Assembly: GCA_934661375.1 (NCBI GenBank)
Contig: CAKUJH010000004.1
Location: 60,199 to 124,198 of the forward strand
DNA from: an uncultured Victivallales bacterium
GTDB lineage: Bacteria > Verrucomicrobiota > Lentisphaeria > Victivallales > UBA1829
Length of the DNA: 64,000 nt
Reading direction: 5' to 3'
Shown here: one piece after another, positions 58,162 through 64,000 of the stretch
Layout: the number at the start of each line of letters is the position of its first letter
How positions within the stretch are numbered: the first letter of the stretch is position 1
Program-made: the position numbers and the translations under genes
Notes under the pieces: generated by a model
The model's database searches: none
What the model saw: only the letters and a program-made list of their open reading frames with translations
Told to the model about the DNA's origin: nothing

Positions 58162-60180
58162 ATGCGTTTCAGACAGGTACACCTGGATTTTCACACATCC
58201 CCGGCAATCCCGGAGATCGGAGCAAAATTCGATAAAAAAGAATGGCAGGAAACTTTGCAGCGGGCGGCGGTCGATTCCATCACCTGCTTTTCCAGCTGTC
58301 ATCACGGGTGGAGCTATCATCCGACGCAGGTCGGGAAAATGCACCCGCATCTGAACTTCAATCTGCTCCGCGCCCAGATGGATGCCTGTCACGAAATCAA
58401 TGTGAAGGTTCCCGTGTATCTGACCGGCGGAGTCAACAACGTGGCGGCGGAGGCGCATCCGGAATGGCGTGAAATCAATAAGGACGGCACATATTCCGGC
58501 TGGGCACGGAGTCCGCTTCAACCCGGATTCCGTCTGCTGTGCTTCAACACGCCGTATCTGGATTATCTCTGCGCCATGATCCGGGAGACCGTAACGCTGT
58601 TTCCCGACGCCGACGGCATATTCATCGACATCATCGGGCAGTGTCAATGTTTCTGCGAACACTGTATGCACGACATGCTGGAGCAGGGGTTGGACCCGGA
58701 ACGGGAAGAGGACCGCATCCGGTTCTCGCGTCAGACACTGCTGAAATATTACCGCCGCGCCACGGAAGCCGCCCGGATTCACCGCGCCGATATGCCCATA
58801 TTCCACAATTCCGGCAATGTGACCAAGGGCGACACGGAAATTCTGAAGTATTTCAGCCATCTGGAACTGGAATCCCTGCCGACCGGCGGCTGGGGTTACG
58901 ATCATTATCCGATGTCCGCCGCCTACTGCCGCAAACTGGACAAGGAATTTCTCGGCATGACCGGAAAATTTCACACCACGTGGGGCGAATTCGGCGGGTT
59001 CAAGCATCCCAATGCTCTCCGTTACGAATGTGCCGCCATGCTCGCGAACGGTTCCAAATGCAGTATCGGCGACCAGCTGCACCCGTCCGGACAGCTGGAC
59101 CGCAGCACGTATGAGCTGATCGGCACGGCGTACCGGGAAGTGGCGGAGAAGGAACCTTGGTGCGAACATGCGGTCAGTGCGGCGAAAATTGCCGTTCTCG
59201 GACAGGAGGCGCTGGGGGAACACAACAGCGGAAAACGCGAATTTCCCGGCGACATCGGGGCGTCCCGCGTTCTGCTGGAACTGCATCAGCCGTTTGATTA
59301 CATTGATGCGGAAATGAGTTTTGAACCGTACCGGATGCTGATTCTGCCGGACAGTGTTCATCCCGGTCCGGAGCTGGCGGAACGGCTGCGGAAATTTGTC
59401 TCCGTCGGCGGAAAACTGGTGCTGTCCGGAACTTCCGGCATGGATTCCGAAAACGGCAGATTCCTGTTCGACATCGGCGCGGATGATTTCGGAATGAGTG
59501 AATACAATCCGGACTACATTCAGTGCGAACCGGATTTTGCGCCGTCGTTTGTATCGACGCCGTTCGTGATGTATGCCGCATCGCGGCGGATCAAAGTACG
59601 GGATGGCGTGCGTTCGCTGGGAAAAATCTTCGACCCGTATTTCAACCGGACGTATCGTCATTTCAGCAGTCATCAGCATACGCCGTACCGTCCGGAGGCA
59701 TCCGGATATGACGCCGGAACTCTGCACGGGAATATCCTGTACTTCGCGCATCCCGTGTTCACGCTGTACCGGGCATACGGGGCAGTGGCGGTCAAGGAAT
59801 ATATCGGGCGCACCTTGCGGCAGTTTGCGGGAGCGGACTGGCAGGTGGAGACCGATCTGCCTTCGCAGGGCAGAGTGACCATGATGCATCAGGAAGCGGA
59901 AAACCGCACGATTGTGCATCTGCTGTATGCGAACACCATTCTGCGCGGCGGTGTCTGCGAAGTCTCCGGCGGCAATCTGGCGGGACGGGCAGCCATGGAA
60001 GTGATTGAAGACCTGAATCCGTCTCCGGCATTTCACCTTTCCGTGGCAGTGGACCGTCCGGTCCGCAGTGTGACTCTGGTTCCGGAAGGGAAGGAGCTGG
60101 CGTTCCGGCAGGAAAACGGCAGAATTGAACTGGATATGGAACCGTTCCGCTGTCATCAGATGCTGGCACTTCAGTATTGA
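58162..60180 (+). CDS. GHL6-like glycosyl hydrolase with trimerisation-like domain
   Basis: 672 residues, no signal peptide. The opening RFRQVHLDFHTSPAIPEIG, then CFSSCHHGWSYHPTQVGKMH and VKVPVYLTGGVNN, matches the hypothetical glycosyl hydrolase 6 group of TIM-barrel proteins. DADGIFIDIIGQCQCFCEHC holds the likely catalytic Asp and a metal-type Cys pair. ALRYECAAMLANGSKCSIGD and QLHPSGQLDR follow. From about 380 a GATase-like trimerisation domain appears (YRMLILPDSVHPGPELAERL, GGKLVLSGTSGM). The ATG at 58162 has AGGAG at 6 bases. It probably cleaves an imported glycoside; the specificity is unknown (fucosidase or galactosidase-type activity has been suggested for such proteins). Confidence 0.72.
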   Translation: MRFRQVHLDFHTSPAIPEIGAKFDKKEWQETLQRAAVDSITCFSSCHHGWSYHPTQVGKMHPHLNFNLLRAQMDACHEINVKVPVYLTGGVNNVAAEAHPEWREINKDGTYSGWARSPLQPGFRLLCFNTPYLDYLCAMIRETVTLFPDADGIFIDIIGQCQCFCEHCMHDMLEQGLDPEREEDRIRFSRQTLLKYYRRATEAARIHRADMPIFHNSGNVTKGDTEILKYFSHLELESLPTGGWGYDHYPMSAAYCRKLDKEFLGMTGKFHTTWGEFGGFKHPNALRYECAAMLANGSKCSIGDQLHPSGQLDRSTYELIGTAYREVAEKEPWCEHAVSAAKIAVLGQEALGEHNSGKREFPGDIGASRVLLELHQPFDYIDAEMSFEPYRMLILPDSVHPGPELAERLRKFVSVGGKLVLSGTSGMDSENGRFLFDIGADDFGMSEYNPDYIQCEPDFAPSFVSTPFVMYAASRRIKVRDGVRSLGKIFDPYFNRTYRHFSSHQHTPYRPEASGYDAGTLHGNILYFAHPVFTLYRAYGAVAVKEYIGRTLRQFAGADWQVETDLPSQGRVTMMHQEAENRTIVHLLYANTILRGGVCEVSGGNLAGRAAMEVIEDLNPSPAFHLSVAVDRPVRSVTLVPEGKELAFRQENGRIELDMEPFRCHQMLALQY

Positions 60181-60241
60181 TTCCGGTTCAGAAAGATGGC
60201 GGACCGGGGAGAAATCCGGTTCGCTGTTTTCGGCATCTGCG

Positions 60242-60274
60242 TCCGGAAAACCGGAAAGTTTCTTGATTTTTTTT
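60242..60274 (+). terminator. Weak terminator-like element
   Basis: TCCGG-AAAA-CCGGA (60242-60255) is followed after 11 bases by eight Ts (60267-60274), downstream of the GHL6-like gene. The distance to the T-run is longer than ideal. Confidence 0.3.
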
Positions 60275-60285
60275 GACAATACGAC

Positions 60286-60314
60286 TTGAGAAATCCGGTT
60301 TTCCGTGCTAATAT
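60286..60314 (+). promoter_or_regulatory. Promoter for the alpha/beta-hydrolase and MetF-MetV genes
   Basis: TTGAGA (60286-60291) and TAATAT (60309-60314) are 17 bp apart. Transcription would start near 60321, about 20 bases before the ATG at 60341. Confidence 0.5.
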
Positions 60315-60340
60315 ATCTGTTTTGGAGGCAGAAGACGCAA

Positions 60341-61198
60341 ATGGCAGATAATTTTCTGGACAGAATTTTTCCGTTTAAACGCAACTGGTTGGAACTGGAA
60401 GATTTCAGAATTCATTATGTGGATGAAGGGCAGGGACGTCCCGTAGTGATGTTTCATGCCTGTCCCATGTGGTCGTTTGCCTACCGTTTTCTGATCCGCG
60501 ATCTTGCGTTTGACCACCGGGTGATTGCTTTCGACCTGCCGGGATTCGGCTTGTCGTCCGGCGGAGAACATTTTGACTACACGCTGAACGGCTACATCAA
60601 TGTGACGGAATCCCTGCTGGAACATCTTCAGATCGACAACGCCACGCTGATTCTGCATGGATGGGGCGGCACGGTCGGCGTCGGCTATGCGGTCCGGCAT
60701 CCGCGGCACGTCAATTCGCTGGTGATACTGAACACGCTGGCTTTTTCCTCCTATTCGATTCCGTGGCGTCTGCGTTTCTGCCGGATACCCTGGCTGGGCG
60801 CGAAGCTGGTGACGGATCTGCGGCTGCTGCAATTCGGCAACCGTGCCGTTCATGCGCGCGACATTGCCGCGGCATATGAATACCCGTACCGCAGACGCGA
60901 AGCCCGGCAGGCGCTGTACCGTTTTGTGGAGGACATCCCGACGGTTCCGGAAGCGGAATCCGCGCAGCGCATGATGGAAATCGAAACCGGGCTGTGGATG
61001 TTCCGCAGCACTCCGTCGCTGATTCTCTGGGCGATGCGCGACTGGCTTTATCCGCCGCGTCTGCTCAAACGCTGGAAACGTTATCTGCCCAACGCCGAGA
61101 TACATACCATCGACCGTGCAGGCCGTTATATTCAGGAGGATGCTCCTGATGAACTGAACCGTTATATCCGGGCATTTTTTGCCCGGCATCAACTGTGA
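60341..61198 (+). CDS. Alpha/beta-hydrolase-fold protein lacking the catalytic nucleophile and histidine
   Basis: 285 residues. The fold and sequence follow haloalkane-dehalogenase-like hydrolases: WLELEDFRIHYVDEGQGRPV, HACPMWSFAYRFLI (the HGNPTWS region), FDLPGFGLSS, and SLILWAMRDWLYPP with acid Asp234. At the nucleophile elbow it reads LILHGWGGTVG, so Gly107 replaces the usual Asp or Ser. At the base position it reads DRAGRYIQEDAP, so Arg262 replaces His. It is therefore unlikely to work as a normal hydrolase and may be a binding protein. GGAGG precedes the ATG by 12 bases. It is 9 bp upstream of the MetF-MetV gene, suggesting a shared pathway. Confidence 0.85.
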   Translation: MADNFLDRIFPFKRNWLELEDFRIHYVDEGQGRPVVMFHACPMWSFAYRFLIRDLAFDHRVIAFDLPGFGLSSGGEHFDYTLNGYINVTESLLEHLQIDNATLILHGWGGTVGVGYAVRHPRHVNSLVILNTLAFSSYSIPWRLRFCRIPWLGAKLVTDLRLLQFGNRAVHARDIAAAYEYPYRRREARQALYRFVEDIPTVPEAESAQRMMEIETGLWMFRSTPSLILWAMRDWLYPPRLLKRWKRYLPNAEIHTIDRAGRYIQEDAPDELNRYIRAFFARHQL

Positions 61199-61207
61199 GA
61201 CCGCATC

Positions 61208-62653
61208 ATGAAACACACCGCAGGCATTCAGCTTGAAATGAATTTCGACGGACCGAAAGGCAACCGTTTCAAGGAAAAACTCGACAACGGAATATTCCAG
61301 GTTCTGCTGGAAGTTACTCCGCCGCCGGGGAGCATTCCGCTGGAAGACGCCGTGGCGCGTTTTGCCGATATTGAATATACGGTGTCCGCCCGGACCGATC
61401 TGCCGGTGGTGCTGGCGTTCATGGATTCTTCCGCCGAACCGGAAAACGGCATCGATACGGTCAGTTTCGCTTCCGCTCTCTGCAAGATGGACCGCGACAA
61501 ACATCTGCTTTGCGTCAGCGGTCGCTCCCGTCCGCTGCGTGAACTGGAAAAACTACTGGGACATGCAGCCGCCGAAGGGTTCCGCAATGTACTGGCTCTT
61601 TCCGGCGGCAGTCTGCCGGAAGATACCGTGCGGGATGTCCGCAGCCGCATTTATACGGAAAGCGTTCATATTCTGCGGAGCATCCGTGCGCATTTCAGCG
61701 ACACTCTTTATGCCGGCTGTGCGGTGAATCCCTACTGCTATGTTCCGGAAACTTCCTTCCCGCAGTATTTCAAGCTGATGAAGAAACTGAACAACGGAGC
61801 GTCGTTCATCGTGACGCAGTACGGCTGGGATGTGCGCAAACTGCAGGAGCTGCGCTGGTTTCTGGCTTCGCGTTCCATGCACGTGCCGTCGATTGCGCGT
61901 CTGCTTCTGCTGACTCCGGACCGTGCGGATGCGATCTGTTCCGGCAAAGTTCCCGGAGTGCATATTTCGCCGGATCTTCAGTCGATGCTCCGCCGGGAAA
62001 TGACCCATTCGCTGGCGCAGTTTGAAGCGGCGCAGTGGCGGCGTCTCCAGATACATGCCGCGGGGGCGCGCTTCCTCGGATACAGCGGAATCCAGATCGC
62101 GGGCGTTGACCGCCCGGAACAGGTCAATGTTCTGCTCAACCGGATTTCCGAAGCATTCAGCGAATTCACTTCTTTCGATGACTGGCGCAGCGCCTGTCTG
62201 GATTATTATGACCGTCTGGAACTGGCGCCGTACCCGTACCGGTTCTATGAATTTGAAGGTCTGCTGTCATCGGCGCAGCCGCCGGAACAGCCGGTGCGGA
62301 GCCGGGCGGACATCGCCCCGGTTACCGATTGGGAAATGCTGCGTTACCGCTTGGCATCGAAACTGTTTGCCCATGCGGACCGGATGCCCGCTTCGGAAAA
62401 ACGCCTGACCAAGAAGCTGCTGGTTTCCTGCCGCTCCTGCCCGGACTGCCGGCTTCCCCAGATGGGATTCATCTGCCCGGAAAACTGTCCGAAGGGCATG
62501 GCGAACGGTCCGTGCGGTTCCGTCGGGGTGGACGGACGCTGCGAATTCGGCGGAAGGGAATGCATTCATGCCAGCCGGATGCGTCTGGCGTCGGTGCTGA
62601 ATGATTTCGCCCCTCTGGAAGAGACGTGCATTCCGCCGCCGGAAGAAGACTGA
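61208..62653 (+). CDS. Methylenetetrahydrofolate reductase fused to a MetV-type Cys-rich domain
   Basis: 481 residues. The N-terminal TIM-barrel of MetF is seen in GIFQVLLEVTPPPGSIPLED (the E of VTPP contacts the folate), FRNVLALSGGSLPED (normally LRGD) and GASFIVTQYGWDV. From about 400 a Cys-rich domain follows: Cys408, 411, 414, 423, 427, 436, 445 and 452, with CPENCPKGMANGPCGSV, the hallmark of the MTHFR_C/MetV domain in acetogens and other anaerobes. It reduces methylene-THF to methyl-THF for methionine or one-carbon flow. In many bacteria MetF and MetV are separate; here they are one chain. The ribosome site is weak, so translation may be coupled to the gene 9 bp upstream. Confidence 0.85.
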   Translation: MKHTAGIQLEMNFDGPKGNRFKEKLDNGIFQVLLEVTPPPGSIPLEDAVARFADIEYTVSARTDLPVVLAFMDSSAEPENGIDTVSFASALCKMDRDKHLLCVSGRSRPLRELEKLLGHAAAEGFRNVLALSGGSLPEDTVRDVRSRIYTESVHILRSIRAHFSDTLYAGCAVNPYCYVPETSFPQYFKLMKKLNNGASFIVTQYGWDVRKLQELRWFLASRSMHVPSIARLLLLTPDRADAICSGKVPGVHISPDLQSMLRREMTHSLAQFEAAQWRRLQIHAAGARFLGYSGIQIAGVDRPEQVNVLLNRISEAFSEFTSFDDWRSACLDYYDRLELAPYPYRFYEFEGLLSSAQPPEQPVRSRADIAPVTDWEMLRYRLASKLFAHADRMPASEKRLTKKLLVSCRSCPDCRLPQMGFICPENCPKGMANGPCGSVGVDGRCEFGGRECIHASRMRLASVLNDFAPLEETCIPPPEED

Positions 62654-62656
62654 TTT

Positions 62657-62688
62657 TTCCGGAACTGCCGGATCCCCGGTCCGTTTTT
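62657..62688 (+). terminator. Terminator after the MetF-MetV gene
   Basis: A GC-rich stem (CCGG at about 62667-62671 with CCGG at 62675-62679, extended by CGGA/TCCG with a bulge) is followed by TTTTT at 62684-62688. Confidence 0.45.
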
Positions 62689-62729
62689 CATGTCTGCAAC
62701 TCTTTCTTGTTGTATTCACAGCATGAAAA

Positions 62730-62755
62730 AGTGCAAAAGTGCAACAAATAGTGCC
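62730..62755 (+). repeat. Three AGTGC repeats upstream of a promoter
   Basis: AGTGCA occurs at 62730-62735 and 62738-62743, and AGTGCC at 62750-62755, spaced 8 and 12 bp. They lie directly upstream of the promoter at 62765, so they may be a regulator-binding site. Confidence 0.35.
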
Positions 62756-62764
62756 TTGAATCCA

Positions 62765-62793
62765 TTTTCAAAAACCGTTTTCTGCATTATAAT
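62765..62793 (+). promoter_or_regulatory. Promoter of the Gfo/Idh oxidoreductase gene
   Basis: TTTTCA (62765-62770) and a perfect TATAAT (62788-62793) are 17 bp apart, about 40 bases before the ATG at 62833. Confidence 0.55.
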
Positions 62794-62832
62794 ATGGTAA
62801 AGAAAACAATCAGGGAACAGAATGGAGACAGA

Positions 62833-63885
62833 ATGAAAACAAAAATTATCCGGACAGCGGTGATTGGACTGGGGCGGATCGCGTGGAGCGATCATCTGCC
62901 GGAACTGCTGCGGCGTCCGGAACAGTTTCAGGTATGCGCCGTGGTGGATCCGCTGGCGGAACGCGGCGAAGAAGCCCGCACGGAATTCGGAGTCGGACAT
63001 CATTATGTTTCGCTGGATGAAATGCTGGCTCATGAAACTCCCGACCTGGCGGTGGTCTGCTCTCCGACTGTTTTTCATGCCGCGCAGACCATTCAGCTGC
63101 TGGAACACGGCGTGAACGTTTTCTGCGACAAGCCGGTGGCGGCGTCTTTGGAGGAAGCCCGCGCCATGTTTGCCGCCGCGGAGAAAAATCAGCGGAAGCT
63201 GATGGTGTTTCAGCCGCGGAGAATGTATGACAAGTCCTTTGCCATCAAGCAGATCATGCAGTCCGGTAAGCTGGGGGAAATCTATCAGCTCAAACTGTAT
63301 ATCGGCAACTATGTGCGGCGCAACGACTGGCAGGCTTACCGCAAAAACTGCGGCGGAATGCTCCGCAACTACGGCGCGCATTACGTGGATCAGATGATGT
63401 ATCTGCTGGGCGAACCGCTGGATCCGCTCTGCTGTCAGACCGCCCGGATCGCTTCGCTTGGCGACGCCGATGACGTGGTCAAAGTGGTTCTGCGTGGACG
63501 CACCAGCGGCATTCTGGCGGATATCGACATCAACCAGGCTTCCGGATTCATTCCGTTTGTCTGGGCGGTTTACGGAAAAAACGGCGCGGCGTATCTGATG
63601 AAGCACGGCGGCAGCTGGACAATTCATTATTTCGATCCAGCCGAACTCGCCCCGGAGGAAACTTTTGACCGTATGGCGGCGGAAAACCGGCAGTACCCGC
63701 ACGATACAATCCCGTTCCGTTCGGAGGAATTCCTGCCGGAAGTTCCCGGCGGCTACACTTCGCTGTTCTATGAAAATCTGCACGGCTGGCTCTGCGGCGC
63801 CGCGGAACCGCTTGTTCCGGCTTCGGATACCCTGGCGCTGATGGAAACGCTGGAACAATGCCGGTTCCTGGCGGAAGGGAAGTGA
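62833..63885 (+). CDS. Gfo/Idh/MocA-family NAD(P)-dependent oxidoreductase
   Basis: 350 residues. The Rossmann start IRTAVIGLGRIAWSDHLPEL has the GxGxxA loop. Then come CAVVDPLAERGEEA, DLAVVCSPTVFHAAQTIQLL and the VFCDKPVAAS motif with the conserved Lys. The C-terminal domain has CGGMLRNYGAHYVDQMMYLL, with Tyr/His/Asp of the substrate site. GGAG lies 5 bases before the ATG at 62833; the frame opens at 62794. It is at least the first gene of a new transcription unit, followed after 4 bases by another gene. The substrate is unknown, probably a sugar or inositol. Confidence 0.9.
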   Translation: MKTKIIRTAVIGLGRIAWSDHLPELLRRPEQFQVCAVVDPLAERGEEARTEFGVGHHYVSLDEMLAHETPDLAVVCSPTVFHAAQTIQLLEHGVNVFCDKPVAASLEEARAMFAAAEKNQRKLMVFQPRRMYDKSFAIKQIMQSGKLGEIYQLKLYIGNYVRRNDWQAYRKNCGGMLRNYGAHYVDQMMYLLGEPLDPLCCQTARIASLGDADDVVKVVLRGRTSGILADIDINQASGFIPFVWAVYGKNGAAYLMKHGGSWTIHYFDPAELAPEETFDRMAAENRQYPHDTIPFRSEEFLPEVPGGYTSLFYENLHGWLCGAAEPLVPASDTLALMETLEQCRFLAEGK

Positions 63886-63889
63886 ATCC

Positions 63890-64000
63890 ATGCGGCTGGA
63901 CTGGGATCATCTGGAAGTTCGCCTGGTGAGCTGCGGGTATTCGCAGTGGCCCGCCGGCGTATCCCATTCCATGACCTGGCAGAAACGGGTGATTCCGGAC
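63890..64000 (+). CDS. Start of an unidentified gene, possibly an AraC-type regulator
   Basis: Only 37 codons are in the window (starting MRLDWDHLEVRLVSCGYSQW). The ATG lies 4 bases after the oxidoreductase stop, with a GAAGGGAAG stretch as possible ribosome site. The residues VSCGYSQWPAG, then the turn toward VIPD, look like the start of the sensor domain of AraC-family regulators, but too little is visible to be sure. Confidence 0.5.
   Translation, partial: MRLDWDHLEVRLVSCGYSQWPAGVSHSMTWQKRVIPD

Noticed and set aside
57821..58163. Minus-strand frames of 87 and 92 codons in the divergent intergenic region
   Set aside because: No ribosome site and no similarity; they cover the promoter of the pseudopilin operon.
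58060..60384. 774-codon minus-strand open frame
   Set aside because: Antisense to the GHL6-like gene, which has a proper start, ribosome site and family motifs.
62716..63891. 391-codon minus-strand open frame
   Set aside because: Antisense to the Gfo/Idh gene at 62833-63885; no motif support.

Overview
The window looks like a chromosomal segment of a Gram-negative, glycan-degrading bacterium of the PVC group, most likely Lentisphaerota (Victivallis-like). This assignment is an inference, because no rRNA or marker gene is present. It rests on three things: repeated pseudopilin-like genes with an N-terminal FTLIELL segment and a C-terminal VDGH motif, each followed directly by a secreted glycan-active protein; many Gfo/Idh/MocA oxidoreductases; and AraC, LacI and GntR-like local regulators. 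The sequence is moderately GC-rich with strong AGGAGG-type ribosome binding sites. I saw no tRNA, rRNA, CRISPR array, insertion sequence or integrase.

Region 1 (1-25 kb, mostly minus strand) holds glycan-utilisation loci. An AraC regulator (2716-3528) faces a pseudopilin and two secreted beta-helix proteins. A LacI-type gene with its own promoter and operator is followed by a truncated GH1 fragment, a pseudopilin, a GH42-like secreted enzyme, a GH110-like alpha-1,3-galactosidase and an oxidoreductase. A third, tightly packed nine-gene operon (23336 to 12192) starts with a GntR/LacI-hybrid regulator. It then encodes a TIM-barrel protein, a pseudopilin, a LamG plus GH42-like enzyme, two Gfo/Idh-related proteins, an MFS sugar transporter, an aminotransferase and an RhtA-like exporter. 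A GH2 enzyme faces a second AraC regulator at 25 kb. A decayed polysaccharide-export ABC ATPase lies at 11.8-12.1 kb.

Region 2 (26.0-47.8 kb, minus strand) is a complete type VI secretion operon in the order TssA, TssB, TssC, Hcp, TssE, TssF, TssG, ClpV, PAAR, VgrG, an unknown protein, a DUF6931-like protein, TssJ, TssK, TssL, TssM. It has a promoter at the TssA end and a terminator after TssM. VgrG has an unusual C-terminal extension, and the small unknown gene next to it is the best effector or chaperone candidate. The hcp gene is bracketed by RNA hairpins.

Region 3 (48-53 kb, plus strand) is an HlyD / fused double-ATPase-permease / permease export system like YhiI-RbbA-YhhJ, divergent from the T6SS. 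A fragment of a small multidrug-resistance transporter follows it. Region 4 (53.2-57.8 kb, minus strand) is a minor-pseudopilin operon resembling GspI, GspJ and an oversized GspK.

Region 5 (58-64 kb, plus strand) carries a GHL6-like glycosidase, an alpha/beta-hydrolase that has lost its catalytic nucleophile and histidine, a MetF-MetV fusion for one-carbon metabolism, another Gfo/Idh oxidoreductase and the start of a further gene.
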